DNA of 64,000 nucleotides from NCBI RefSeq assembly GCF_014174165.1, contig NZ_JABEQN010000008.1, positions 86,184 through 150,183 on the forward strand. The letters are read 5' to 3'. How positions within the stretch are numbered: position 1 is the stretch's first letter; each line of letters begins with the position of its first letter. This stretch comes from Gluconacetobacter dulcium. GTDB taxonomy: Bacteria > Pseudomonadota > Alphaproteobacteria > Acetobacterales > Acetobacteraceae. The notes beneath the pieces are model-generated. The model was not told the origin of the DNA and made no database searches. It saw only the letters and a list, made by a program, of their open reading frames with translations. Position numbers and translations under genes: made by a program. Below are positions 7,413-15,705 of the stretch, piece after piece.

Positions 7413-8381
7413 ATGGCTCGCTTCGAACTTTCCGATGATGACCGGGCGAACATCGCCAGTGGTGTTCCCTGCGCAGCTCTCCTCGAGCGGCATGGCTACG
7501 CCCTCGATCGCAGCGAGAGCACCCGCAATTGCCTCAAGTATCGTGCGGCCACGGGCTATCCGATCATCGTCAATCACCATGGGCGCGGCTGGTGGGACAC
7601 CGGGTCCAACGAAAAGGGCGACGTGTTTGACCTGATCCGCCGCCTGGAACCGGCGCTCAGCTGGCGGGATGCCTGTGCCGAACTGGGAAAGATGATTGGT
7701 GTCGAGCCCGAAGGCGCGGTCTTCGTTCGGGAACGCAAGGCAAAGGGTGGATGCGATGCGCCACCGGCGCCGCGCTGGGAACGGTGCGCGGTGTTGGCGC
7801 CAGGTAGTCAGGCGTGGACCTATCTGACCGTTGAGCGTGCGCTGCCGGAATGGGTGGTTCGCCGGGCCGTGGCCGCCGGCGTGGTCCGGGACGGGCTGCA
7901 TGCCGCGTGGTTCTGTCACCGTGATGCCCAGGGCCAGATTTGTGGCGCCGAGCTGCGCGGCCCGGAGCGTCATCTCTGCCTGAAGGGTACGGTCAAGACG
8001 CTCTTCCGATATATGCCGGGAGGTGCTCCGGTCGTGCGGCGCCTGGTCGTCACCGAGGCCGCGCTCGACGCACTGTCCTTTGCGGCCCTCGATGGTGGTC
8101 GCACGGTGGACACGCTCTACACGTCCACGGCCGGCGGCATGGGCCCGGAAACCGAGGAGGCCCTCAGGGCGCATCTGCGTGCGATGGCGCGCGAGCCGGG
8201 CGCCAGGCTGGTCATTGCCACCGACAACGACAAAGCCGGCGATCGCTACGCTGCGAGGCTCGCATCCTTGGCGGATGGCGCCGGCGTGCCCTGGACGCGC
8301 GAACTGCCGGCATGGGGCATGAACGACTTCAACGACGTTCTGCGCCGTGTGGTGGCCGAGCGCGCGGCCGCAGCCGCATGA
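7413..8381 (+). CDS. DUF3991/TOPRIM-domain protein (primase-like)
   Basis: 322 residues. The N-terminal half looks like the DUF3991-type CHC2-like region (NCLKYRAATGYPIIVNHHGRGWWDT, then KGDVFDLIRRLE). The C-terminal half is a TOPRIM fold with the acidic motifs TEAALDAL (about residue 213) and ATDNDKAGD (about 270). Related proteins act on plasmid DNA as primases or as TOPRIM nicking enzymes, often next to relaxases or helicases. Its stop overlaps the start of the next gene (ATGA), which is followed by a UvrD helicase, so a DNA-processing operon is likely. Whether it primes DNA synthesis is not shown. Confidence 0.8.
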   Translation: MARFELSDDDRANIASGVPCAALLERHGYALDRSESTRNCLKYRAATGYPIIVNHHGRGWWDTGSNEKGDVFDLIRRLEPALSWRDACAELGKMIGVEPEGAVFVRERKAKGGCDAPPAPRWERCAVLAPGSQAWTYLTVERALPEWVVRRAVAAGVVRDGLHAAWFCHRDAQGQICGAELRGPERHLCLKGTVKTLFRYMPGGAPVVRRLVVTEAALDALSFAALDGGRTVDTLYTSTAGGMGPETEEALRAHLRAMAREPGARLVIATDNDKAGDRYAARLASLADGAGVPWTRELPAWGMNDFNDVLRRVVAERAAAAA

Positions 8382-9415
8382 TGATGACTGCACAGGAGTT
8401 CGCAGTGTTGCGGGAGCGTTTCCTTGCACACCCGCGCGCTGCCTCGATCATGAGACGCTGGCCTGGCGGCGAGGCGCAGGCGGTCTGGGTAGCCGTCGAG
8501 TGCGAGAACATCGAGATCACCGCACGTGGTCTGGTGGTGGGCGGAGACGTCGTCGACGGGGACTGGGACCTCGATGGACGATTCCTTCTGTTCGACATTG
8601 ATGACGATTCCGCGGGCGCCTTTTACGCCGTGAATGGTTGGTGTGGCTCCGTAAAGGAGATTGCTCGCCTCGATCCCGATGGCGCAGGCCACGGACCCAC
8701 GCCCTTTATGAGAGATGGAGGAATGAACATGGACTCTGAACAAACTCGCCGGGAAATGGACGCACTGTTTCCGGGCCTTGAGCAGAATGAGGCCCTGCAG
8801 GCTGCATTTGAGGCGCATCCCGGATCGGTGGCCTTTCTGGAGCTTCAGCCGGAACTGGGGCGGACCATTCCCTGGGTGCTGGTCGGGTGCGATGTGAATG
8901 GCCGGCAGATCACGGGGCTGGTCGTCGATGGGATCGTCGTCCGGCACGGTTGGGATCTCCGGGAGGAGTTTGTCCTGTTCAGCGTGGACATCGGACCCAC
9001 CGGGCGTTTTGTCACCATTCCGGGCGGTGAGGCGACCGTGTCGGTCATCGGGACCTCCCCGTCGGCAGTCGGGTTCGGCGAGAGGCCGGACGCATCCGCA
9101 TTGCTGCGGGAAATGGTGGAGGCAAGCGCCGCATGGGCGTCGAACGCCGAACTCGTCCGGTCCTGGCACGCATGCGCCGTTCTGCATCGTCTGCCGAGCT
9201 ATCCTGACTGTTTCGCCGAGTTCCACAGGGATTGCGAGGTAACGCGTGGACTCGTGATTGGTGGGCATCTCGATCGCGACGGGCAGTGGGACTTCACGCA
9301 GGAGGTCCAGGTGATTCTCCGGTCGGGCGAGACTGTCATGCTCGATCCGACCCAGGCGGACAATATGGAGATCCTCCATGGACATGATGTTGTCATGCCG
9401 CCACGGCGGGGTTGA
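8378..9415 (+). CDS. Unknown protein with three internal repeats
   Basis: 345 residues. Three ATG codons in a row (8378, 8381, 8384) overlap the TOPRIM gene stop. The protein contains three diverged copies of one module of about 100-120 residues. Each begins with a helical part (FLAHPRA, FEAHPGS, WHACAVLH) and then a beta-rich core: ITARGLVVGGDVVDGDWDL, ITGLVVDGIVVRHGWDL, VTRGLVIGGHLDRDGQWDF. Each core is followed by a hydrophobic strand (FLLFDI, FVLFSV, VQVIL). No known family. It lies between the TOPRIM gene and the UvrD gene and probably serves the same process. Confidence 0.75.
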   Translation: MMMTAQEFAVLRERFLAHPRAASIMRRWPGGEAQAVWVAVECENIEITARGLVVGGDVVDGDWDLDGRFLLFDIDDDSAGAFYAVNGWCGSVKEIARLDPDGAGHGPTPFMRDGGMNMDSEQTRREMDALFPGLEQNEALQAAFEAHPGSVAFLELQPELGRTIPWVLVGCDVNGRQITGLVVDGIVVRHGWDLREEFVLFSVDIGPTGRFVTIPGGEATVSVIGTSPSAVGFGERPDASALLREMVEASAAWASNAELVRSWHACAVLHRLPSYPDCFAEFHRDCEVTRGLVIGGHLDRDGQWDFTQEVQVILRSGETVMLDPTQADNMEILHGHDVVMPPRRG

Positions 9416-9416
9416 G

Positions 9417-11438
9417 ATGTCGGCGGGTCTGACAGGCGCGCAGAGTGACGCGGCCCGCGCCTCGGGGCCGATCGTGGTGCTGGCCGGCGCCGGAACAGGC
9501 AAGACGCGTACGCTCGTCGCCGGGTTCGTCGACCGCATCATGCGGCGCGGGATGCGGGCGAACCGCATCCTCGCCGTCACATTTACCAACAAGGCTGCCG
9601 CGGAGATGAAGTCGCGGATTGTCGAAGCTCTCGGGTCCGGTGTTGCGCCGCAGTGGGTTGGGACCTTTCATGCCCATGGCCGTCGGCAGCTTCGGACCGA
9701 CCCTGACATCGCCGGCCTGCGGCAAGGCTTCGATGTGTGCGATGCCGAGGACAGCCAGAAGATCGTGCGTCGTTTGCTGGAGAAGGCCTGTGCAGCCGGC
9801 GTTTTCGAGGTCGAGGATAGTGAGGTCTTCCGCCGCCGGGTAAAATCGATCACGGCACGCATCGCCATGCTGAAGGAGGAACTGATCCTGCCCGACGTGG
9901 CGGCCGCCGCGACCGAAGGGCTTATCGCCAGCCGAAAGCTCGCCGATCCGGACGACATCATGGCCTGGCGCGATGCCGCCGCTGTCTACCCCGCCTACCA
10001 GGCGCTTCTCCGGGAAGCGAATATGGCCGATTTCGCTGATCTGCTGCTGTGGCCGACCATCACCATGCTTCGGGACGAGACATACCGCCGGGATTGGGCC
10101 GCGCGCTTTGATGCGGTGCTCGCGGACGAGTTCCAGGACGTCAACCGGCTCCAGTTCCTTTGGCTGAAGGCGCTGTCGCGTGACCATGGCGAGCTGTTCT
10201 GCGTCGGCGACGACGCGCAGAGCATTTACGGCTGGCGTGGGGCAAATGTCCGCATCATTCGCAACTTCCTCAAGGAATTTCCAACCGGTCGGATGATCGC
10301 CCTGGAGGAGAATTTCCGCTCGACCGGCCACATCCTCTCGGCCGCCAATGCGGTGATTGCCAGGGACCCCAACCGGCTGAAGAAAGAACTCCACACGGCC
10401 GCCGGCGACGGGAAGCCAATCGAGATCGTGTCGTGGTCGGGAAGCGCCGAGGAGGCAAAGGGGATCGCGGCCGAGATCGGGCGACGCGCGCTCGAGGGTG
10501 TCCCCTACTCGGATATGGCGATCCTCTATCGATTCAACTTCCTGTCACGCCTCGTCGAAGAAGAACTGCTCCGGTCGAAAATTCCCTATGAGCTGGTCAA
10601 CGACACCGCGTTTTGGCAACGAGCCGTGGTCAAGGACGCGCTCGCGTTGTTGCGTCTTTCCTGCTGCCCGGATGAGCGCCAGTCCGACGAGGCCTTTCGT
10701 CGGGTCGTGAACCAGCCCGCTCGTGGCATCGGTGCGAAGTCGATCGCCCGGCTTGAGCAACTGGCGGACGACGAAGCCGTCTCGCTGTTCCGGGCGGCCG
10801 AGATCTGGGCCGGGTCGGCATCCGGCAAGACCCGGGAACGCCTGCAGGCGTTCCTCTCGTTCATCCGGACGATGGAGGACCGCGCGGAAGCCTCGGAAAA
10901 CTCCTTGAGCCCCCGTATCAGGACCCTGCTTGAGGACAGCGGCTACGCCGATATGCATCGTGCCGCCGGTGAGGACGGACGTGCTGCTCTCGAAAACCTG
11001 CACGAACTGCTGGAGCTCGCTCAGGAGTTCGCCGATGCCCAGGACCTGTTCGACCACGCATCTCTCGGATCCGCCAGTCACGGCGAGGATACCTTCGGCC
11101 GCGTCAAACTGATGACGATCCATGGCGCCAAGGGGCTGGAGTTCGGGCATGTGTTTCTGATCGGTTGGGAAGACACCGTTTTCCCGTCGCGCAACAACTC
11201 AGATCCCGATGAAGAGCGACGCCTGGCGTATGTGGCCCTGACCCGCGGCCGGCGACAGGTTTCGATATCCTGGTGTGCCTTTCGCAATGGGCGTCCTGCC
11301 GAACAGAACTGCTTCGTGGATGAGCTGCCAGAGGCTGCCAGGCATGAGGGATGGCTGCGTGAGGTCGGTCACAATCGTCGGTTTAGTAGCGGCCGCCGCA
11401 GTAGTGCGGCCGAACAGAATGCGGCACTTGGGTTTTAG
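9417..11438 (+). CDS. UvrD/PcrA/Rep-type superfamily 1 DNA helicase
   Basis: 673 residues from ATG 9417, just after the previous stop; upstream ATGs at 9378 and 9384 overlap that gene and are less likely. All SF1A motifs are present: GAGTGKT (about residues 25-31), AVTFTNKAA, ADEFQD, GDDAQSIYGWRG, ENFRST, TIHGAKGLEF and YVALTRGRRQ. These enzymes translocate 3' to 5' on single-stranded DNA and unwind duplex for repair or plasmid replication. In an operon with a TOPRIM protein it could act in plasmid replication, recombination, or a nuclease-helicase defence system. The C-terminus lacks a long Tudor-like tail. Confidence 0.95.
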   Translation: MSAGLTGAQSDAARASGPIVVLAGAGTGKTRTLVAGFVDRIMRRGMRANRILAVTFTNKAAAEMKSRIVEALGSGVAPQWVGTFHAHGRRQLRTDPDIAGLRQGFDVCDAEDSQKIVRRLLEKACAAGVFEVEDSEVFRRRVKSITARIAMLKEELILPDVAAAATEGLIASRKLADPDDIMAWRDAAAVYPAYQALLREANMADFADLLLWPTITMLRDETYRRDWAARFDAVLADEFQDVNRLQFLWLKALSRDHGELFCVGDDAQSIYGWRGANVRIIRNFLKEFPTGRMIALEENFRSTGHILSAANAVIARDPNRLKKELHTAAGDGKPIEIVSWSGSAEEAKGIAAEIGRRALEGVPYSDMAILYRFNFLSRLVEEELLRSKIPYELVNDTAFWQRAVVKDALALLRLSCCPDERQSDEAFRRVVNQPARGIGAKSIARLEQLADDEAVSLFRAAEIWAGSASGKTRERLQAFLSFIRTMEDRAEASENSLSPRIRTLLEDSGYADMHRAAGEDGRAALENLHELLELAQEFADAQDLFDHASLGSASHGEDTFGRVKLMTIHGAKGLEFGHVFLIGWEDTVFPSRNNSDPDEERRLAYVALTRGRRQVSISWCAFRNGRPAEQNCFVDELPEAARHEGWLREVGHNRRFSSGRRSSAAEQNAALGF

Positions 11439-11478
11439 AATTAGAACTTAAATTACCTAAAATCAGTGGGTTGTGCGG

Positions 11479-11502
11479 AGTTACAAATGAATGCCGCACA
11501 AT
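11479..11502 (+). promoter_or_regulatory. AGTTACAAAT-N8-CACAAT promoter-like site
   Basis: Variant of the shared box (two changes), with the same 8-base spacing to a hexamer with A at 2 and T at 6. The first start codon (ATG 11510) comes 7 bases after the hexamer, which predicts a leaderless or near-leaderless transcript. It stands in the 71-base gap after the helicase gene and should drive the operon 11510-14634. Confidence 0.5.
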
Positions 11503-11509
11503 CTCACCC

Positions 11510-11632
11510 ATGAGACGCGATGATTCCCCACCCGATTCGGCCCGGCGGCGGGCCATGTCGTGCATTGGTTGCCCGCGCGGCGGACTGGCCAGATCCCGGA
11601 TGCTGTTTCCGCTCGCCCCGATGGTGTCATGA
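11510..11632 (+). CDS. Possible leaderless 40-residue leader protein
   Basis: Short open frame MRRDDSPPDS to PLAPMVS, beginning 7 bases after a promoter-like hexamer and ending in TGA at 11630-11632, which overlaps the start of the next gene. There is no ribosome site, but at the predicted transcription start none is needed. It is Arg/Pro-rich with two cysteines (SCIGCPRGG). It may be a true small protein or a leader peptide that couples translation to the next gene. Confidence 0.4.
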   Translation: MRRDDSPPDSARRRAMSCIGCPRGGLARSRMLFPLAPMVS

Positions 11633-12165
11633 TGGGGCTGCCGGATCCTCGGCAGGTTGCTGCCCGACCGTATGCCGCGCTCGGTGATGACGAGCGGGTG
11701 GCCGTCCATAGCCGAGTAATGTGTCACGTTCGGCGGGCACTCGATCGCGGCCCTCATGGCTTACTGGAACTCCGCGCCGGCCTTTCCGCCGAGGAGGCGG
11801 GTGCCTTCCCGGTCGTTCTCGCCGACATGGTGAGAGCCGGCGAAATTGCCGCGCTTGGGCACAGTATCTACGTCCGAGTGCCCTGGATGCCCGCAACACG
11901 TCCCGTTACGTCGACCCCCGTGCAGGATCTCGTCCTCGCCGCGCTGACCCGGCATGGAACGCCGGACACTTTGGCCACCTGGCTGGGCCTGACCCAAGAG
12001 GCTGTCAAAGCGGCCCTCGCTGCCCTTGAGCGTGCTGGTCTTGTTCAGGAGAGCTTCGGACGCACGCGCCGGGGACACTGGCGTATCGTGTCGCAACGCA
12101 TGGCGTCACACATCCGCCGCGGTGCTCAGGACCGAGTGTTCGCTGACGTGGCTTCTCATGAGTGA
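11629..12165 (+). CDS. Winged-helix-like DNA-binding protein
   Basis: 178 residues from ATG 11629, which overlaps the preceding short frame. Two helical domains are visible. Near residues 30-70 is a helix-rich segment (LLELRAGLSAEEAGAFPVVLADMVRAGEI). At about 98-145 a MarR/winged-helix pattern follows (VLAALTRHGTPDTLATWLGLTQEAVKAALAALERAGLV) and then a strand-turn-strand wing (RGHWRI). Probably a transcription factor or DNA-binding partner. Its end overlaps the DUF1173-like gene by 8 bases. Confidence 0.6.
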   Translation: MMGLPDPRQVAARPYAALGDDERVAVHSRVMCHVRRALDRGPHGLLELRAGLSAEEAGAFPVVLADMVRAGEIAALGHSIYVRVPWMPATRPVTSTPVQDLVLAALTRHGTPDTLATWLGLTQEAVKAALAALERAGLVQESFGRTRRGHWRIVSQRMASHIRRGAQDRVFADVASHE

Positions 12166-13501
12166 CTGGGTGACGTTTCCGGACGGCCGCCGAGGACGGC
12201 TGGGATGGGCGTGGGACGCAGAGCGCGCAGCGTTGTGGCAACGTATGCACTCCAGCGCGCATGGTGATCCCAGACGACCGATCTGCGATTGCGTAGCGGG
12301 CGGCCGTCGTCTCGAGCTCGCTGTGCGCGAACTGATACGTCGCGACGACGGACGTCAGGTCCGACGGTATTGTCTCGCGCGCATGCCCCATGACGGCACG
12401 CTCCATCAGGCTGGTTGCCCCTTTCACGAGACCGATGCGCGGCGAAGCGGGCGATCGGGATATCAGCAGGGCGTGATACGCGAATTGCCGGACGGCCGGT
12501 TGAGGATCGCGATTGCCGGGGGCCTGGAGGTGCGGCAGCCGGCTCCAGAGCCGGTCGCCGCCCAAGGCGCAGAACCAGCGAACGGAGCGGCGCGGCCCCG
12601 GCAGGCACGCATGAGCCTGCTGGGGCTGCTTCACTTGCTATGGGAAGAAGGCGGGCTCAACGCGTGGTCTCCCGAGGATCGCCGGCGCCGTACCTGGTGG
12701 CCCACGGTACGTGGAGCGCTCGATGACGCGGCCGCTGGTATAATTGCCGGACGAGAAGCGCTGTCCAATGTCTTCGCGACAGTGGGCTATCGGGACGCAG
12801 ATGGACCCCACCTGTTCGCCAAGGTGGCTCGGCAATGCGGCCAGACTCGACGCATCGTCCTGGTGGGTCTTGTGAATCAAATTACGCGCTATCAGCCGCA
12901 GGTTGCAGACGGGCAACCTCCACGGCCCCCTCGCCTGCGGGTGGTCTTTGACGGTGTCAGGAACTACGGACTCTATGTCTCGGCTCCGGTCGAAGCGGAG
13001 CGCCGGCTTGCGCGCAGCTTCCCCTGGGCGTGGAAGGCCCTCGGCCAGGATCCGCGGGATCGGGCCATCCGTGTCGTCGCCGTCGTTGCTGCGCGGATCC
13101 AGCCCACACGGAGCGGCACGCACTTTACAGCGTGGGCGGATGGCATTGCATTAATGGAAACGGCACCGTCTCTCGTGCCGGTTGCAAGTTTCCACGAATT
13201 GCGTGTGCTGCAGGCATTGCAGCATGAGGGAAGGCGGTTTCGGAAGCCGCTTCGCTACGATGCTGAGCGCCAGGTCGTCCATCCCGATTTCGAATTGCTC
13301 GATACCGTTGATCCTCGCGGGACGCCCATGGAGGTGTTTGGCAGGGACGATGAGGACTACGCGGCCAGGGCGGCCGAGAAGCAGCAATACTACGACGCCG
13401 TCTATGGTATCCGCGGGTGGTGGTCCTGGGATGCTACCCGGGCGGACCACTGGCCACCTTTTCCTCCAGCCTCCCAGCTTGCCGCACGGTCCACAAAATG
13501 A
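12158..13501 (+). CDS. DUF1173-like protein
   Basis: 447 residues from ATG 12158. The N-terminal part has a Cys/His cluster (CDC, then C, then H and CPFH, residues 45-95) that could bind zinc. The region around LLHLLWEEGGLNAWSP (about residue 160) and its WW/R-rich continuation match what I remember of DUF1173 proteins, which are common on proteobacterial plasmids and integrative elements and have no known function. The stop overlaps the next start (ATGA). Assignment is from pattern memory only. Confidence 0.6.
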   Translation: MSDWVTFPDGRRGRLGWAWDAERAALWQRMHSSAHGDPRRPICDCVAGGRRLELAVRELIRRDDGRQVRRYCLARMPHDGTLHQAGCPFHETDARRSGRSGYQQGVIRELPDGRLRIAIAGGLEVRQPAPEPVAAQGAEPANGAARPRQARMSLLGLLHLLWEEGGLNAWSPEDRRRRTWWPTVRGALDDAAAGIIAGREALSNVFATVGYRDADGPHLFAKVARQCGQTRRIVLVGLVNQITRYQPQVADGQPPRPPRLRVVFDGVRNYGLYVSAPVEAERRLARSFPWAWKALGQDPRDRAIRVVAVVAARIQPTRSGTHFTAWADGIALMETAPSLVPVASFHELRVLQALQHEGRRFRKPLRYDAERQVVHPDFELLDTVDPRGTPMEVFGRDDEDYAARAAEKQQYYDAVYGIRGWWSWDATRADHWPPFPPASQLAARSTK

Positions 13502-13947
13502 CGGCACGCGGGTTCGAAACGGTGGAGAACGATTTGGAGGCAATCGGGTGGGGGCTGCGCCAGGTCTCCCGACGCTCGGGCTTTTCCCGCGCGCGTATCA
13601 CGCGGCTAAAATCGACCACGCTTGACCATGATGGTAGCCCGGCGGAACGTGCATTCCGCCGTTGGATTGCGGATCTCGCCCGCCTGCACCGGAGGTTCTA
13701 CTCCCCGCTGTCGCCCGCCGTTCCGGCGCCCGGAAACAGGCCTTGCCTGAACGGCGCCGGCGTGAACCGTGCCTTGATTATCATCGGGTGGTCCGAGCGT
13801 TTTCTGGCAGAGAGTCTGGCCATGCATCGCACAGAATTACGAAGAGTCCTCGAAAACGGCGGAGAGTTGAGCCCGCGGCCGTCGCGCTGGCTCGACGTCC
13901 TGTGCGACGGTCACATCGATCTGCCGCGCCCTGATGTGACGGATTGA
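13498..13947 (+). CDS. Putative helix-turn-helix protein
   Basis: 149 residues from ATG 13498, overlapping the previous stop. Two possible helix-turn-helix segments are seen: residues 10-40 (EAIGWGLRQVSRRSGFSRARITRLKS) and residues 95-125 (IIIGWSERFLAESLAMHRTELRRVLENGG). Both resemble XRE-like helices, so this may be a duplicated HTH regulator. It lies in the operon 11510-14634 just before gapR. Confidence 0.55.
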   Translation: MTARGFETVENDLEAIGWGLRQVSRRSGFSRARITRLKSTTLDHDGSPAERAFRRWIADLARLHRRFYSPLSPAVPAPGNRPCLNGAGVNRALIIIGWSERFLAESLAMHRTELRRVLENGGELSPRPSRWLDVLCDGHIDLPRPDVTD

Positions 13948-13951
13948 GACG

Positions 13952-14245
13952 ATGGGAACCCACGGTTCGCAGGAGCGACAAGACTCTGGGTCTGGACGCT
14001 TGAGCAATACGGCAGGAGGTATTGCGGTTGAGCGCCTGAGGTCGATCATTGAACGTGTCGAACGCCTCGAAGAAGAGCGCAAGGCGCTGACAGCGGACAT
14101 AGGAGATATCTTCGTAGAGGCGAAGTCAGCAGGCTTCGATGTGAAAGTCGTGCGGCAGATAATCCGTCTTCGAAAGCGGCAACCCGCCGAAGTGGAGGCG
14201 GAAGAAACTTTGCTCGCGATCTATCGGCAAGCCCTGGGGATGTAG
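13952..14245 (+). CDS. gapR: GapR-like (DUF2312) nucleoid-associated protein
   Basis: 97 residues. From about residue 25 the sequence matches the DUF2312/GapR family: ERLRSIIERVERLEEERKA, DIFVEAKSAGFDVK, RQIIRLRKR, EEETLLAIYRQALGM. GapR tetramers in Alphaproteobacteria clamp overtwisted DNA ahead of forks and RNA polymerase and help topoisomerases. Plasmid-borne copies are common. The first 24 residues are an extra polar extension; initiation could also be further in, as the family core starts near residue 25. It follows the HTH gene by 4 bases. Confidence 0.9.
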   Translation: MGTHGSQERQDSGSGRLSNTAGGIAVERLRSIIERVERLEEERKALTADIGDIFVEAKSAGFDVKVVRQIIRLRKRQPAEVEAEETLLAIYRQALGM

Positions 14246-14247
14246 GG

Positions 14248-14634
14248 ATGGAATATCGGGCCCTCGTAAAGCAACTCACGCCGGCCGTGTCTATCTCCCT
14301 GCCGGACGCCGTCGCCCGCCGCGCTTCACGTCCGCCGCATGGGGGACGCGGACTCGTATGGGCGGCAGCGGCGGCCCTGCTGTGCGATTTGTCCGATGGC
14401 TACATTCTTGCGGACCAGTTTGGGGCACCCGGTCGCTTTGCCCTCTCAATACTTGGGCCGACCCGGCTGGTCCTGCCGCCCTGGATCTGGCTGCTTATCG
14501 CTGTTGCCTCCCTCAGTGCCGGATGGTTCCTCGATCGCGCGCAGCGTGGGCGTGCACGACAGCTGCGTTTGATGGTCAGGGCATTGCGTTTCGGCGCTCT
14601 GGGGGTGGGTGCCTTCCTCCGCCTGGCCAGCTGA
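14248..14634 (+). CDS. Membrane protein, unknown
   Basis: 128 residues starting 2 bases after the gapR stop. Hydrophobic segments at about residues 36-55 (WAAAAALLCDLSDGYIL), 73-93 (LPPWIWLLIAVASLSAGWF) and near the C-terminus (LRFGALGVGAFLRLA), so two or three spans. No family recognised. It closes the operon that starts at 11510. Confidence 0.5.
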   Translation: MEYRALVKQLTPAVSISLPDAVARRASRPPHGGRGLVWAAAAALLCDLSDGYILADQFGAPGRFALSILGPTRLVLPPWIWLLIAVASLSAGWFLDRAQRGRARQLRLMVRALRFGALGVGAFLRLAS

Positions 14635-14650
14635 TCGGCGATCGGTTCGG

Positions 14651-14674
14651 AGTCACAAACGATGGGCGTAGCCT
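14651..14674 (+). promoter_or_regulatory. AGTCACAAAC-N8-TAGCCT promoter-like site, leaderless
   Basis: Perfect copy of the shared box. The hexamer TAGCCT (14669-14674) is 6 bases before the ATG at 14681, so the predicted transcription start coincides with the start codon. It would make the HD-GYP gene independently transcribed. The box plus first spacer bases (AGTCACAAACGAT) match the site at 26387. Confidence 0.55.
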
Positions 14675-14680
14675 GATCCG

Positions 14681-15334
14681 ATGTTAGATTTTCCGCCGCG
14701 CCTGTGGACTGGTCTGGCCAGTGGCCTTCTATTGCCGCGCGGGCTTCTCGTTCATCCGGATCTCGATCCGGATGGTCACGGGGCGAGGGTAGGAATTCTG
14801 GCGCGTGCGATAGGGCTGCCGTTAATGCCAGGTACCCCTGGTGATCGCCTTGAGCTGGCCGGTTGCATGCATGACGTGGGGAAAATATTCGTCCCCCCAG
14901 AAATTCTCAACAAGCCCGGTTCGCTCACGGTGGACGAGCGCACGATCATGAACAGGCATCCGGTGGATGGAGCCTGGTTCCTCAGCGCTGTCCGTCCCGA
15001 TCTCCACCGAGACGTGCTCGATGCCGCGCTTTATCACCATGAGGACTTTGACGGGCGCGGCTACCCATGTGGGCTTACGGCCCAGAGGATCCCTCTTGTG
15101 GCGCGGATTATTGCCGTCGCTGACGCCATTGATGCGTTGCTGTCCCCTCGCGTCTATCGGCCAGCCTGGGTTCCAGGACGCGTCCGCCATTACCTCGCCG
15201 ATCGTAGCGGGACGCGCCTCGATCCGCTCGTCGTCTCAGTCGCGATCGAGCGGTTCGATACGCTGCTAACGCTGCGCCAGGGGCGCGGGAAACGGCGGGC
15301 GAAGCTCATACTTCTTGCCGAAAGGGAAACATAG
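14681..15334 (+). CDS. HD-GYP domain cyclic-di-GMP phosphodiesterase-like protein
   Basis: 217 residues. The catalytic HD-GYP pattern is present: HGARVGILARAIG, MHDVGKI (HD about residue 63), RHPVDGAWFL, HHEDFDGRGYPCGL (GYP about residue 128) and RIIAVADAIDAL. Enzymes of this family hydrolyse cyclic-di-GMP. No receiver or other sensor domain is attached, so it is a stand-alone catalytic domain. On a plasmid with a type IV pilus it could adjust adhesion or pilus activity in the host. Predicted leaderless transcript (see 14651). Confidence 0.9.
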   Translation: MLDFPPRLWTGLASGLLLPRGLLVHPDLDPDGHGARVGILARAIGLPLMPGTPGDRLELAGCMHDVGKIFVPPEILNKPGSLTVDERTIMNRHPVDGAWFLSAVRPDLHRDVLDAALYHHEDFDGRGYPCGLTAQRIPLVARIIAVADAIDALLSPRVYRPAWVPGRVRHYLADRSGTRLDPLVVSVAIERFDTLLTLRQGRGKRRAKLILLAERET

Positions 15335-15336
15335 TT

Positions 15337-15582
15337 GTGTTGCGAGCCTTCCGGGACTGGCGCTTTCTCCTAGACACGGCCAGCGGCGCGGTAGCCCTCG
15401 CGTCGTTTGCGTCCTCTTGCTGTTTCGCTTTGGCACAATTGTGGCATATCGCGATACCGGCTTATCGGTTCTATTTACTTGCCGGCGCGCCCTACGCCGT
15501 CGGCGTCTTCTTCGAGGCGCGACTGAGATCCAGAAGAAGCGGTGCTATGCCACATGAGAAGGCGCTCAGGCGAGAGAACTGA
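15337..15582 (+). CDS. Small membrane protein
   Basis: 81 residues from a GTG at 15337, 2 bases after the HD-GYP stop. It has two hydrophobic segments (about 10-35 and 40-60) and a basic tail (ARLRSRRSG). Its position directly behind the HD-GYP gene suggests co-transcription and perhaps membrane recruitment of that enzyme, which is only inference. Confidence 0.5.
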   Translation: MLRAFRDWRFLLDTASGAVALASFASSCCFALAQLWHIAIPAYRFYLLAGAPYAVGVFFEARLRSRRSGAMPHEKALRREN

Positions 15583-15609
15583 CCTGCAGCCACAACTAGC
15601 GGTGCGCCG

Positions 15610-15650
15610 CAATGGCGCGCCCAAGGGCTGGGCGCAAGCGCCCGCCATTG
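15610..15650. repeat. Nested hairpin with GGGCGCAAGCGCCC core
   Basis: Outer arms CAATGGCG (15610-15617) and CGCCATTG (15643-15650) enclose a perfect inner palindrome GGGCGCAAGCGCCC (15630-15643). The design resembles the 798-880 hairpin, whose loop contains GGCGCAAGCGCC in the same place relative to the right arm. No T-run follows. It lies in the 123-base gap before the gene at 15706. Confidence 0.6.
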
Positions 15651-15705
15651 CCCCGCCCCGCCAGCCGTGCCCGCCGGAATGGGATCAAGAAAAGGAATTG
15701 ATCCC

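Noticed and set aside
8246..9592. Minus-strand frame of 448 codons
   Set aside because: Covers three well-supported plus-strand genes; composition (His/Arg/Pro-rich) is typical of an antisense frame in GC-rich DNA.
11367..11376. GGTCACAATC inside the helicase gene
   Set aside because: Internal to a gene, differs from the box, and the spaced hexamer lacks the final T.
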